Source: CAZSRL01 sp964609615
GTDB taxonomy: Bacteria; Bacillota_I; Bacilli_A; RF39; UBA660
Assembly (NCBI GenBank): GCA_964609615.1
Contig: CAZSRL010000019.1
Location: 1-14,886, forward strand
Direction of reading: 5' to 3'
DNA length: 14,886 bases
Shown: piece after piece, positions 6,684-14,831 of the stretch
How the letters are laid out: every line of letters starts with the position of its first letter
How positions within the stretch are numbered: position 1 is the stretch's first letter
Notes under the pieces: model-generated
What the model saw: only the letters and a program-made list of their open reading frames with translations
The model's database searches: none
What the model was told of the DNA's origin: nothing
Position numbers and translations under genes: made by a program

Positions 6684-8305
6684 AATCTTAATTTCTTTAA
6701 TATTTTATTTACTGCTTCTTCTCCAAAAACTAATTCTAATGTTTTATTTTTATATGCGGTAAATAAGAATATTAATCCTCCTATTAATGTGTAAATAATA
6801 ACAATACCTAACATTATAATAATTCTATTACTATTAATTGGCACAAATATATTTAATATTAATAAAGAAACAGTCATTAATAGAAGTGGTAATATTAATT
6901 TCTTTAATATAATATATGTTTTTCTATAATCTAATCCTAGTTGTTTTTTAGCATTTATTAAACCTATTAATATTGTAACTGAATATCCGATAAGAGATGC
7001 GGTTAATGCTCCGAAGAATGGAAGCATTCCCATCTTATGGAATAAAATCATAAGTGGAATATCTAATAGAGCATTTAAAATAAATCCAGTAAATGTTGCT
7101 ACATAAACTATCTTATATTTATTAAGTCCTTGCAGTGCCATTAGTAATACAATATGAATGTTTGATAATACTGCGATAAACACCCCTACTGATAGAATCA
7201 TTGGTCCATATTCACTTTGACCAAAGAATAATGTATAAACTGGTTTAGATAATACACATAAACCTATAGCCATTGGTATTGATGCGGTTAGGACTATTTG
7301 TATTGCTTTATTAAATTGATTGTTTACTTGTTTCATATCTTTTTTAACAAAACTACTTGTAATGTGCGGTATTAAACTAGTAGTAAGACCAGTTGCTACC
7401 GCAGCAATAATCATACATATTTTTATTGACCAAGTTGAAACAATACTACTTACTGTTTCTGCTACTTTTGCAGAATATCCTAAATAATACATTCCTCTAT
7501 TTATTAAAGCCATATCTATTATACAATATACATTTATAGCAACAGATACAATTATTAATGGTAATGAATATATTATTAGTTTTTTTACTATTTGTTTGGA
7601 AGATACGTTATCTTTTGTTTTAATTTTATTCTTTTTTATATCTTTTTTATTCTTATTTATTTTTATCCTCAAATATATATATGCCGCTATTCCTCCAATA
7701 AATGCTGCAAAAACAGAAGCACCTACTGCATTAACAACTCCCTTATGTAAAACATTAATAATTGTATATGCAGCAGTAAGTATAATAACAATTCTTACTA
7801 TTTGTTCAATAACTTGACTAATTGAAGGAGCACTTATAAACTTATGTCCTTGTAAATAACCTCTTGTTATTGAAAGCATAGGAACTATTAATAAACAAAA
7901 TGATACAGCTCTAACAGTAAAAGCAACGTCTTCAATTGTATTACCACCTTGAAGTTTACCAATCATTAAATAGGAAAACTCTTCCGCAAATACAAAAAGT
8001 ATTAAAAAACAAATAATAGAAACGAATACTGTAATATCTCTTACTATTTTATATGTTCTTTCTTTTGCTTCATACATTTCAAGTGTATTATACTCACTTA
8101 TTAATTTACTAATTGCAATTGGTAATCCAGCTGTTGTAATACTTAAAAATAATAAATAAATATTATATGAATAAGCATAAAGAGCACCACCTTGTGTTCC
8201 AATTATAGAATAAAATGGTATAACGTATATTATTCCTAAAAACTTTGAAAACATTATTGCAAATGTAGCAATAAAAGTTCCTTCAACTAAACTATTTTTT
8301 TTCAC
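6674..8305 (-). CDS. murJ: Lipid II flippase MurJ (YtgP-type, MOP/MVF superfamily)
   Basis: Polytopic membrane protein of 543 residues, about 14 transmembrane helices, matching Bacillus YtgP in length and in characteristic blocks: LVEGTF at the N-terminus, GTQGGALYAY, LPIAISKLISEYN, then VRAVSF..LIVPMLSITRGYLQGH and SQVIEQIVRIV. It is expected to move the peptidoglycan precursor lipid II across the membrane; close paralogues (SpoVB) serve the spore cortex, so the exact role is by homology. The start is GTG (8305-8303): the next methionine lies inside the first helix, and the LVEGTF block directly follows. A weak GAGAGTGAT site overlaps the stop codon of the Cse60-like gene 11 bases upstream, suggesting translational coupling. 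Probably expressed from the leuS T-box transcript. Confidence 0.88.
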   Translation of the reverse strand: MKKNSLVEGTFIATFAIMFSKFLGIIYVIPFYSIIGTQGGALYAYSYNIYLLFLSITTAGLPIAISKLISEYNTLEMYEAKERTYKIVRDITVFVSIICFLILFVFAEEFSYLMIGKLQGGNTIEDVAFTVRAVSFCLLIVPMLSITRGYLQGHKFISAPSISQVIEQIVRIVIILTAAYTIINVLHKGVVNAVGASVFAAFIGGIAAYIYLRIKINKNKKDIKKNKIKTKDNVSSKQIVKKLIIYSLPLIIVSVAINVYCIIDMALINRGMYYLGYSAKVAETVSSIVSTWSIKICMIIAAVATGLTTSLIPHITSSFVKKDMKQVNNQFNKAIQIVLTASIPMAIGLCVLSKPVYTLFFGQSEYGPMILSVGVFIAVLSNIHIVLLMALQGLNKYKIVYVATFTGFILNALLDIPLMILFHKMGMLPFFGALTASLIGYSVTILIGLINAKKQLGLDYRKTYIILKKLILPLLLMTVSLLILNIFVPINSNRIIIMLGIVIIYTLIGGLIFLFTAYKNKTLELVFGEEAVNKILKKLRLKK

Positions 8306-8316
8306 TATATCACTCT

Positions 8317-8496
8317 CTATTTCGTTTCATAAATTATCATTGCTGAAAAACAATAAAGTTGTTCTTCAGAAAAAATTCCTACTGATACTTGAAACCTTAT
8401 ATCTATTATATCATCTTCACACTCATTTAAAAATAAATTTATTGCATTTTCTAAATCTTTTTCATGTGAATAATCAAAAAGTTTTACTTTTTTCAT
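8317..8496 (-). CDS. Cse60-family small protein
   Basis: 59 residues, MKKVKLFDYSHEKDLENAIN... ending YCFSAMIIYETK. The pattern KV-FD-HEKDLE-A-N-FL, then DI-FQVSV and EEQ-YCFSAM matches the Cse60 family (DUF2758), described in Bacillus as a sigma-E controlled sporulation protein but found more widely; biochemical role unknown. The open frame continues upstream to 8562, but the perfect AGGAGGTG at 8504-8511, seven bases before ATG 8496, fixes this start. It lies between leuS (55-base gap) and murJ (11-base gap). Confidence 0.85.
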   Translation of the reverse strand: MKKVKLFDYSHEKDLENAINLFLNECEDDIIDIRFQVSVGIFSEEQLYCFSAMIIYETK

Positions 8497-8503
8497 ATAA
8501 AAA

Positions 8504-8511
8504 CACCTCCT
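8504..8511 (-). promoter_or_regulatory. Ribosome binding site fixing the Cse60-like start
   Basis: AGGAGGTG on the minus strand, full complement to the 16S tail, seven bases before ATG 8496-8494. It excludes the longer reading from 8562. Confidence 0.85.
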
Positions 8512-8551
8512 ATTTATTTTATCAATAAGAGATGTTTTATTTTGTCGATAT

Positions 8552-10960
8552 TTATTTAACAACTATGTTTACTATTTTATTAGGAATAATAATAATTTTA
8601 ACTATTTCTTTTCCTTCTATATGTTTTTTTACATTTTCTTCATTTAATGCTTTTTCTTGAATACTTTGTTTTTCTTCATTCAATTCAACTTTAATAGCAC
8701 TTCTTAATTTACCATTAACTTGAATACCAATTTTTATTTCTTCATCTATCATTTTTTGTTCATCATATTCTGGCCATGGCATTTCAAATATTTTATTATT
8801 TCCAATTCTTTCATTTAATTCTTCTGTTATGTGAGGTGCGATTGGATTTAATAGTTGTAATAATAAACTATAATCTTTTTTAGTAATATCATTTTTTTCA
8901 AATTCATTAGTTAAAATCATTAATGCAGAAACCGCAGTATTATATTTCATATTATCTAAATCATATGTTACTTTTTTAATAGTTTTGTTAATAGAATTTT
9001 CTAAACTTTTTGTATATTCATTACTATCAATTAAATTAGATGATAATCTTACTACTCTATCTAAGAATCTTTTACATCCTTTAAGACCATTTTCACTCCA
9101 TGAAACATCCTTTTCATAATCTCCTATAAACATTTCATAACATCTTAATGCATCTGCTCCATATTCTTTTATTAAATCATCTGGATTAAGTATATTTCCT
9201 TTGCTCTTGCTCATTTTTTCATTATCAGAGCCTAAAATCATACCATGAGCAACTCTTTTTTTAAATGGTTCTTCTGTATATACAAGTCCTTGATCATACA
9301 TAAATTGATGCCAAAATCTTGCATAAAGTAAATGTCTAGCAGCATGTTCCATTCCACCATTATAATAATCTACCATTTTCCAATATTTCATAGCATCCAT
9401 AGAAACAAATTCTTCATCATTCTTTGGATCCATATATCTTAAATAATACCAAGATGATCCAGCCCAATTAGGCATTGTATCTGTTTCTCTTTTTGCTGGT
9501 TTTCCACATTTTGGACAAGTTGTGTTTACCCACTCAGTATTATTAGTAAGTGGACTTTCTCCATTTTCAGTTGGTTCATAATCTGGGGTGTCTGGTAAAG
9601 TAACTGGTAAGTCTTCATAAGGTACTCCTACCCATCCACAATCATCACAATGTATCATTGGTATAGGTTCTCCCCAAAATCTTTGTCTACTAAAAATCCA
9701 ATCTTGCAATTTATAATTAATTTCTTTTTTACCAATTTTTTTATCTTCCAAAAATTTAATCATTTTTTTAATAGTATCTGTTTTTTTATCAAGTCCATTT
9801 AAATCTCCAGAATTAACCATTTCTCCATCACCTGTATAAGCACATTTAGAAACGTCTCCACCTTTTATTACTTCTATAATAGGAATATTATATTTAGTTG
9901 CAAAAGCATAATCTCTTTCATCGTGAGCAGGTACTGCCATAATAGCACCTGTTCCATAACCCATTAGTACATAATCACTTATCCAAATAGGTATTTCTTC
10001 ATTATTAACAGGATTAATAGCAGTAAGTCCATTAATTAAAACACCAGTTTTATCTTTTGTCATGTCACTTCTTTCAATTTCACTTTTCTTACTTGCTTCT
10101 TCTTTATATTTAATTAATTCTTCATAGTTATTTATATCTGATTTATATTTTTCAATAAATGGATGTTCTGGAGACATAACCATAAATGTTACTCCATATA
10201 AAGTATCAGGTCTAGTTGTAAAAACATCCATTACTTCATCATGTTGTTTTAATTTAAATGATACTGTTGCTCCCTCACTTCTTCCAATCCAATTAATTTG
10301 TGCTATTTTTACTTTTTCTGCAAACTCAGTTTTATCAAGCCCATCTAATAATCTTTGTGCATATTTTTTCATTCTAAACATCCATTGATTTTTTTTCTTT
10401 TTGACAACATTTGTTCCACATCTTTCACATATTCCACCAGCAGAATCTTCATTAGATAATCCTGTTTTACACTTAGGACACCAGTTTATATCCGCTTCTG
10501 CTTTATATGCCATATCTGCTTCAAAAAACTTTAAGAATTGCCATTGAGTCCACTTATAATAATCTGGATCAGTAGTAGCAAATTCTCTACTCCAATCAAA
10601 AGAGTATCCTAAAGAATTCATTTGATTCTTAAAAACTTTAATACTTTCTTTTGTTGCATCTTTAGGATGTACATTATGAGCAATTGCATATTGTTCTGCG
10701 GGTGCTCCAAAAGCATCCCATCCCATTGGAAATAAAACATTATATCCTTGCATTCTTCTTTTTCTAGCCATTGAATCAAGTGCAGTATAACTTCTAACAT
10801 GCCCTACATGAAGCCCTGAACCACTAGGATATGGAAATTCAACTAATATATAATATTTTTCTTTATCGCTTTTATTTTCAGCCATTCCACAATTAGAATC
10901 TCTCCAAATATCTTGCCATTTTTTTTCTATCTTATTAAATTCATAATTAATATCATTCAT
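8552..10960 (-). CDS. leuS: Leucyl-tRNA synthetase
   Basis: Class Ia synthetase charging tRNA-Leu in the cytosol; 802 residues, typical for bacterial LeuRS. The HIGH-type motif HVGH lies at 51-54 after PYPSGSGL. A zinc-ribbon pair WCPKC...CERCGT follows, then the CP1 editing domain with its threonine-rich stretch (TRPDTLYGVTF) and the VPAHDERD block whose Asp positions the editing substrate. A second CxxC pair, GSSWYYLRY, the KMSKS loop (EKMSKSKGN) and a C-terminal anticodon-binding and tail domain complete it. A longer frame starts at 10984 (MQKKVVKI), but AAGGTGG at 10969-10975 is placed correctly only for ATG 10960. It overlaps the end of the upstream membrane-protein gene by 8 bases. Controlled by the T-box at 11332-11520. 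Confidence 0.98.
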   Translation of the reverse strand: MNDINYEFNKIEKKWQDIWRDSNCGMAENKSDKEKYYILVEFPYPSGSGLHVGHVRSYTALDSMARKRRMQGYNVLFPMGWDAFGAPAEQYAIAHNVHPKDATKESIKVFKNQMNSLGYSFDWSREFATTDPDYYKWTQWQFLKFFEADMAYKAEADINWCPKCKTGLSNEDSAGGICERCGTNVVKKKKNQWMFRMKKYAQRLLDGLDKTEFAEKVKIAQINWIGRSEGATVSFKLKQHDEVMDVFTTRPDTLYGVTFMVMSPEHPFIEKYKSDINNYEELIKYKEEASKKSEIERSDMTKDKTGVLINGLTAINPVNNEEIPIWISDYVLMGYGTGAIMAVPAHDERDYAFATKYNIPIIEVIKGGDVSKCAYTGDGEMVNSGDLNGLDKKTDTIKKMIKFLEDKKIGKKEINYKLQDWIFSRQRFWGEPIPMIHCDDCGWVGVPYEDLPVTLPDTPDYEPTENGESPLTNNTEWVNTTCPKCGKPAKRETDTMPNWAGSSWYYLRYMDPKNDEEFVSMDAMKYWKMVDYYNGGMEHAARHLLYARFWHQFMYDQGLVYTEEPFKKRVAHGMILGSDNEKMSKSKGNILNPDDLIKEYGADALRCYEMFIGDYEKDVSWSENGLKGCKRFLDRVVRLSSNLIDSNEYTKSLENSINKTIKKVTYDLDNMKYNTAVSALMILTNEFEKNDITKKDYSLLLQLLNPIAPHITEELNERIGNNKIFEMPWPEYDEQKMIDEEIKIGIQVNGKLRSAIKVELNEEKQSIQEKALNEENVKKHIEGKEIVKIIIIPNKIVNIVVK

Positions 10961-11315
10961 TATTTTTACCACCTTTTTTTGCATATGTTCTACCTATTAT
11001 TTCATATATTGAAAATATTAATAACACTAACATTATAAACCCTATTAACATTTGCCATCCAATTCCATCTATTAATGAAACTACAGTTGCACTAAAAGCA
11101 ACTATAAATGAATTAGCAATAGTAACAGTCCATTTTAACTTATTATAATTAACCTTCCTCATATCCAGTTTAAATCTATATACTAGATAATGTATTTCAT
11201 TTGTATTTTTACCTTCTTGATATACTTTTCTTTTTCTATTAATAATAAAAACATATACTGCCATTATTATTAAAAAAGAAAATATAAAAAACACTAATAA
11301 TTCTAAATAACTCAT
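10953..11315 (-). CDS. Small three-helix membrane protein upstream of leuS, function unknown
   Basis: 120 residues. One N-terminal transmembrane helix (5-25), a basic cytoplasmic-looking loop with a conserved-seeming block YLVYRFKLDMRKVNYNKL (about 43-60), two further helices (62-81 and 86-106) and a lysine/glycine tail. I do not recognise a named family, though similar uncharacterised proteins sit near synthetase genes in Bacilli-like genomes (recollection, unverified). AGAGGT precedes the ATG. It is the first gene after the T-box, so it is induced with leuS; its last codons encode the leuS ribosome binding site, and its TGA stop lies within the leuS start region (ATGAATGA), implying coupling. 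The TGA stop also supports the standard genetic code. Confidence 0.85.
   Translation of the reverse strand: MSYLELLVFFIFSFLIIMAVYVFIINRKRKVYQEGKNTNEIHYLVYRFKLDMRKVNYNKLKWTVTIANSFIVAFSATVVSLIDGIGWQMLIGFIMLVLLIFSIYEIIGRTYAKKGGKNNE
10969..10975 (-). promoter_or_regulatory. Ribosome binding site of leuS, inside the upstream gene
   Basis: AAGGTGG, eight bases before ATG 10960, embedded in the KGG codons of the upstream membrane protein. It decides the start against the in-frame ATG at 10984. Confidence 0.75.
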
Positions 11316-11331
11316 ATTTACCTCTTTCTAT

Positions 11332-11520
11332 AAAAAAACTTCATAAATAAAGGACGAATATATTCCGCGGTACCACCTTAATTCATGAAGTTCATGCATC
11401 TTTATTAGTTAACGCCTAAATACGTTCTTACTCCAAAGCAAGTTCATAAACATATATTATTTGTTTTCACCAACCACAAATTCTCTTAAAATATATTATT
11501 TATTACTACTCTTTTTCTCA
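11332..11520 (-). promoter_or_regulatory. Leucine T-box riboswitch
   Basis: Leader RNA that senses uncharged tRNA-Leu and controls readthrough into the leuS operon. On the minus strand Stem I begins AAAGAGTAGTAA with the AGTA loop-E element. It has a GGTTGGTG distal part and returns with GAACTTGC, giving specifier CUU (leucine) at 11442-11440, followed by a purine and by CTTT pairing back to AAAG. The T-box core AAGGTGGTACCGCGG is at 11378-11364. TGGT (11375-11372) complements an ACCA tRNA end, as in the tRNA-Leu of this window. The terminator arms ACTTCATGAATTAAGG (11391-11376) and CCTTTATTTATGAAGT (11353-11338) match at 14 of 16 positions and are followed by seven T. The antiterminator would use the T-box and the left arm. 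Confidence 0.95.
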
Positions 11521-11534
11521 GTAACTTATATCAT

Positions 11535-11563
11535 ATTATATAATATTTATTTAATATATTCAA
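11535..11563 (-). promoter_or_regulatory. Promoter of the T-box / leuS operon
   Basis: TTGAAT (-35, 11563-11558), a 17-base spacer and TATAAT (-10, 11540-11535). Transcription would start near 11528, just before the T-box. The -35 box begins only seven bases after the glycosidase stop codon; I see no terminator between them, so some glycosidase transcripts may also enter the T-box leader. Confidence 0.85.
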
Positions 11564-11569
11564 CTCTTT

Positions 11570-13987
11570 TTATATTTGAGCAATATATTCAAGAAGTTTT
11601 AAAAACATTCTTACAAATTGTTCATCTAAACCTTTTCTTTTTAACCTTTTAATTCTAATTCTTTTCTTTTTAATATCTAAATCACTAAACAATATATTAG
11701 CTAAATCAACTTTTAAACTTGTCTTAATTTTTAAGTCATTTATGATACTATCAATATCTTCATTTATTACTCTTACAGCATCCATTTCAATTGCTTTACC
11801 TTTACAATTAATAGTTAATTGACTAACAGAATTAACTCCTTCAACTTCAACAACAAAGTCATTATCATCAATGTATTTTTTATAAGGAATTTGATAATTA
11901 TCAACATATACAACTACATCTTCTGCATATTTAGTGTTTCTAAATCTTACCTTGTAATTTCTTTGCTCTGGTACTATTCCACTTTTACCTTCAAGAGGTC
12001 TTATAATAACAGTATAATTGTTAGATCTATAATTACAATCTATATTAGTTATTAAATAGTATCCTTTTTCATACATACTACTTACTCCATCATCTTCATA
12101 TAGATTAAAACTATTACTCATTCCTGGGAATATATGTATTTCTAAATTCTTTGGTGAAACAGTAGAGTTTAAGTTATCTTTATCTAAAACAGCCATTGGT
12201 ATAATTGCTCCACTTTTAGCAAATACTGGATAATCTTCATCTTTATAGAAGGTAATGTATCTTTTCCCACCAATAAATTTTTTCCCAGTTTTAAGTTCAT
12301 ACCACGTTCCTGCTGGTATATATATTCTATGAATAACACGGTTCATAACTACATCTTTTTCTGTAGTTATTGGACTAACAAATAATTCGCTTCCAAAATA
12401 ATATTCATTTTTATATATTGGTTCGTCTAATATTTCCGGATATTTATAATAAAGTGGTTTTATTAATGTGTCTCCAAATTTACTATATTTATAAGCACAT
12501 GAATATAAATATGGTATTAATTCATGTCTTTTTCTAGTATATTCATATACAACTTTTTGAGTTCTTACATCCCATGCCCACGGTTCTCTTTTATAATATC
12601 TACCAGAAGTAGAAGCGAATCTAAATATTGGACTATATGTTCCAAGTTGTACATATCTCATATATAGTTCAGCATCTTCTGTTCCAAATTTATATCCACC
12701 AATATCATGTGTCCACCAACTCACTCCTATATTAGAAGCGGTAAGATTTACAAATGGAAGTAATTCTAAAGTTTTCCAATCAACACATGTTTCACCAGAA
12801 TATAATATTAAATTTCTATGAGGAGCTATACCATGATTTCTACTTACACAAATCCCTCTTTTTTTAGGATCATTTTTATAATCATTATAAAGATAATGAT
12901 CAAGTACAAATAATTTTTCTTTATTTTTCTTATCGTTTTGATCTAATAAGAATAAATCAACCCCACTTGTTTTTAAATTACCTATTAATTTATTTATAAA
13001 TATATTTAATGTATCAGTATCAAATACATTAAATGGTATTATTTCTTTTGTAATATTAGTAAATACAGGTTTTATTTCATTATAACTTTTTTCATATGGA
13101 TATATTCCAGGTGTTGGATCAATTTCTAAACCAACATGCACTGAGTTTTTATGCATAAAGTTTATAAAATCTAATTCATTTGGTAATAATTTATTATTAA
13201 AAGTAAAACCACTTTTTATATTTTTTGCTTTTCCATATTCATTATTATGCCATGAATGACCAAGTAGTAATACAGAATATGGTATTCCATTTTTTCTAAA
13301 ATTTGTGTTTAAATCTTGTATTCTTTGAGCATTATATTCTTCATCTTTATTCCACCATATACCTAATGCATATCTAGGTATTAAAGTTGGAAATCCAGTT
13401 AATTTAAAATAATCTCTTAATGCCTTATCAAAATCTTTTCTATATATAAACAAATAAACATCTATTCCCTTACCATCTCTTTTAGCTACTTTTCCATTAG
13501 GAGTAAAAATAAGAGTTTCAGAGTCATCTATTGAAGCAAATCCATCTGATGAATAAAGACCTTTATCCATAGATACTTTTCCACTTGTGTTATCTAAACT
13601 ATAAGTAGTCCCATACACATTTCTAATCTCAGGATGTGTAATATACCATGTTTTATCTGTTCCTTTAAGAGAAACTCTTAAATTAGCATCAGGGACTACT
13701 TTTGTACCATAAAAATCTTTTTCCTTTGTATAATTTAATTTAAAATAATTATTTTCTATTTGTAAATATTTTTCATCTTGTTTAACAGTAAATGCTGGGA
13801 TCCCAAAATTTCTATTAACAGCAAAAAATGAAGGATAATCACAAAACTTTCCATTTTCTTTATATTCAAATCTTATTAAAACATCAGAAAGAATAGTAAT
13901 TCTATATTTATTACCTTTTAATATAGCTTTACTATTAGATACACCTTTAGTAACGTCAATTTTAAAATGACTTGCTAGTTCACTCAT
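11570..13987 (-). CDS. Glycoside hydrolase family 31 enzyme (alpha-glucosidase-like) with unusual active site
   Basis: 805 residues without a signal peptide, so cytoplasmic. An N-terminal beta-sandwich (1-195) leads into a TIM barrel starting PRYALGIWW (204-212) and a C-terminal beta domain (to about 720). GH31 landmarks include LLDQND (D349 in the place of the nucleophile of the usual D-x-N-E) and ASNIGVSWWTHDIGGYKFG (418-436). SPIFRFAS and EPWAW follow, then RHELIPYLYS and the ELFVSPIT strand. The block that normally reads GDN/GDT with the acid/base Asp is here YSGETCVDWKTL, with E399. A basic helical tail (about 725-805) extends beyond the usual domains. It is probably an alpha-glucosidase or xylosidase subgroup; substrate and activity are uncertain. 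The start has AGAGGG upstream; a weak TATAGT at 14001-14006 may be its -10 box. Confidence 0.85.
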   Translation of the reverse strand: MSELASHFKIDVTKGVSNSKAILKGNKYRITILSDVLIRFEYKENGKFCDYPSFFAVNRNFGIPAFTVKQDEKYLQIENNYFKLNYTKEKDFYGTKVVPDANLRVSLKGTDKTWYITHPEIRNVYGTTYSLDNTSGKVSMDKGLYSSDGFASIDDSETLIFTPNGKVAKRDGKGIDVYLFIYRKDFDKALRDYFKLTGFPTLIPRYALGIWWNKDEEYNAQRIQDLNTNFRKNGIPYSVLLLGHSWHNNEYGKAKNIKSGFTFNNKLLPNELDFINFMHKNSVHVGLEIDPTPGIYPYEKSYNEIKPVFTNITKEIIPFNVFDTDTLNIFINKLIGNLKTSGVDLFLLDQNDKKNKEKLFVLDHYLYNDYKNDPKKRGICVSRNHGIAPHRNLILYSGETCVDWKTLELLPFVNLTASNIGVSWWTHDIGGYKFGTEDAELYMRYVQLGTYSPIFRFASTSGRYYKREPWAWDVRTQKVVYEYTRKRHELIPYLYSCAYKYSKFGDTLIKPLYYKYPEILDEPIYKNEYYFGSELFVSPITTEKDVVMNRVIHRIYIPAGTWYELKTGKKFIGGKRYITFYKDEDYPVFAKSGAIIPMAVLDKDNLNSTVSPKNLEIHIFPGMSNSFNLYEDDGVSSMYEKGYYLITNIDCNYRSNNYTVIIRPLEGKSGIVPEQRNYKVRFRNTKYAEDVVVYVDNYQIPYKKYIDDNDFVVEVEGVNSVSQLTINCKGKAIEMDAVRVINEDIDSIINDLKIKTSLKVDLANILFSDLDIKKKRIRIKRLKRKGLDEQFVRMFLKLLEYIAQI

Positions 13988-14031
13988 ATTACCCTCTTTT
14001 ACTATATAAATAATAACATATTTTTAAAAAT

Positions 14032-14054
14032 AAAAAAAGTATTATGCGATACTT
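14032..14054 (-). terminator. Terminator of the 141-residue protein gene
   Basis: AAGTAT / ATACTT stem with a six-base loop, then a seven-T run on the minus strand (with more T beyond). It overlaps the stop codon at 14042-14044, the same compact arrangement as for tkt. Confidence 0.65.
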
Positions 14055-14467
14055 ATTTTATATTTATTTTTTTTTAATACTTTATTTATTTCATCATAAG
14101 TATTTAATACTTTTATGCTTTTTATTTTTATAAAATTATTTTTAAGTAAATATTCAGTCATATTTAAGTTATTCATATATTCATAATAAGAACTTAATAA
14201 TTCTTCACTTAAATTTTCATCTGTACTTTTAACATTATATATGTATTCAATATTATTTATTGGTTCTAATTCAATTTCTCTTATTTTAAGCATATTATTA
14301 ATTTTATCTATTTCATTTATAAAGAAATTGTTAAATGTTACTTTATATAGTTTTTCTTCATTTATTTGTGCTGTATAAAAACTTTGTTCTTCTGAATCTG
14401 TTTTTATTATAGGTAGGAATATTAATAATATTATAATAAATAATAGATAAATTTTTATTTTTTTCAT
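14042..14467 (-). CDS. Secreted or membrane-anchored protein of unknown function
   Basis: 141 residues, no family recognised. A lysine start and a strong hydrophobic segment (6-21, LLFIIILLIFLPI) form an uncleaved anchor or a signal peptide; no lipobox cysteine is present. The rest is an acidic-then-basic, Asn/Lys/Ile-rich domain with repeated hydrophobic heptad-like spacing (NEIDKINNMLKIREIE; EINKVLKKNKYKI) and no cysteine. The VTFNN..INEIDKIN and SIKVLNTYDEINKVLKK stretches could each be an alpha/beta unit. AGGTGA precedes the ATG. It is transcribed alone: the tRNA terminator lies upstream and its own terminator downstream. Confidence 0.75.
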   Translation of the reverse strand: MKKIKIYLLFIIILLIFLPIIKTDSEEQSFYTAQINEEKLYKVTFNNFFINEIDKINNMLKIREIELEPINNIEYIYNVKSTDENLSEELLSSYYEYMNNLNMTEYLLKNNFIKIKSIKVLNTYDEINKVLKKNKYKISIA

Positions 14468-14491
14468 AGTTTCACCTATTAGTATTATTTA

Positions 14492-14510
14492 CAATTATTT
14501 TAAATAATTG
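14492..14510. other. 19-base palindrome upstream of the unknown secreted protein
   Basis: CAATTATTT-T-AAATAATTG, a perfect 9-bp dyad located 25 bases before the start codon at 14467, in the promoter or leader zone. It could be an operator or a small hairpin; in AT-rich DNA it may be chance. Confidence 0.4.
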
Positions 14511-14529
14511 CTGGTGTTATTTTCCAATT

Positions 14530-14558
14530 AAAAACCACTAATTAATAATTAGTGGTTT
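14530..14558 (-). terminator. Terminator of the tRNA cluster
   Basis: A perfect 12-bp inverted repeat AAACCACTAATT / AATTAGTGGTTT with a three-base loop, ending in five T on the minus strand, 10 bases past the tRNA-Lys CCA. Confidence 0.85.
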
Positions 14559-14568
14559 ATATTCATTT

Positions 14569-14644
14569 TGGTGTCCCGTAGGCGATTTGAACGCCTGACC
14601 CTTTGATTAAAAGTCAAATGCTCTACCAGCTGAGCTAACGGGAC
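14569..14644 (-). tRNA. tRNA-Lys(UUU)
   Basis: The acceptor stem GTCCCGT pairs with ACGGGAC, and anticodon loop CTTTTAA gives anticodon UUU. The T-loop is GTTCAAAT and ACCA is encoded. Last gene of the cluster. Confidence 0.97.
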
Positions 14645-14660
14645 ATATTACAAAAAATTA

Positions 14661-14735
14661 TGGTTGCCTCGGTTAGATTCGAACTAACGAATGCCAGAGT
14701 CAAAGTCTGGTGCCTTACCACTTGGCTACGAGGCA
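14661..14735 (-). tRNA. tRNA-Gln(UUG)
   Basis: The acceptor stem TGCCTCG pairs with CGAGGCA, the anticodon stem is CCAGA/TCTGG, and loop CTTTGAC gives UUG. The T-loop is TTCGAAT and CCA is encoded. 16 bases separate it from tRNA-Lys. Confidence 0.97.
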
Positions 14736-14742
14736 ATATAAG

Positions 14743-14826
14743 TGGTGGAGAGAGATGGATTTGAACCATCGAACCGATAGGAACGGATTTACAGTCCGCC
14801 GCGTTTGACCACTTCGCTATCCCTCC
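14743..14826 (-). tRNA. tRNA-Tyr(GUA)
   Basis: A class II tRNA: acceptor stem GGAGGGA pairs with TCTCTCC through one G-T pair, loop CTGTAAA gives GUA, and a long variable arm CCGTTCCTATCGG-type and encoded ACCA are present. Confidence 0.96.
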
Positions 14827-14831
14827 AAAAG

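Noticed and set aside
8497..8562. N-terminal extension of the Cse60-like protein
   Set aside because: It overlaps the leuS stop and reads through the perfect AGGAGGTG site; family length fits the shorter form.
10961..10984. Eight extra residues at the LeuRS N-terminus
   Set aside because: They are encoded by the ribosome binding site region; the site is spaced for ATG 10960.
11461..11652. Plus-strand frame of 63 codons opposite the T-box promoter
   Set aside because: Hydrophobic low-complexity translation of AT-rich DNA, no ribosome binding site, overlaps the minus-strand promoter and gene end.
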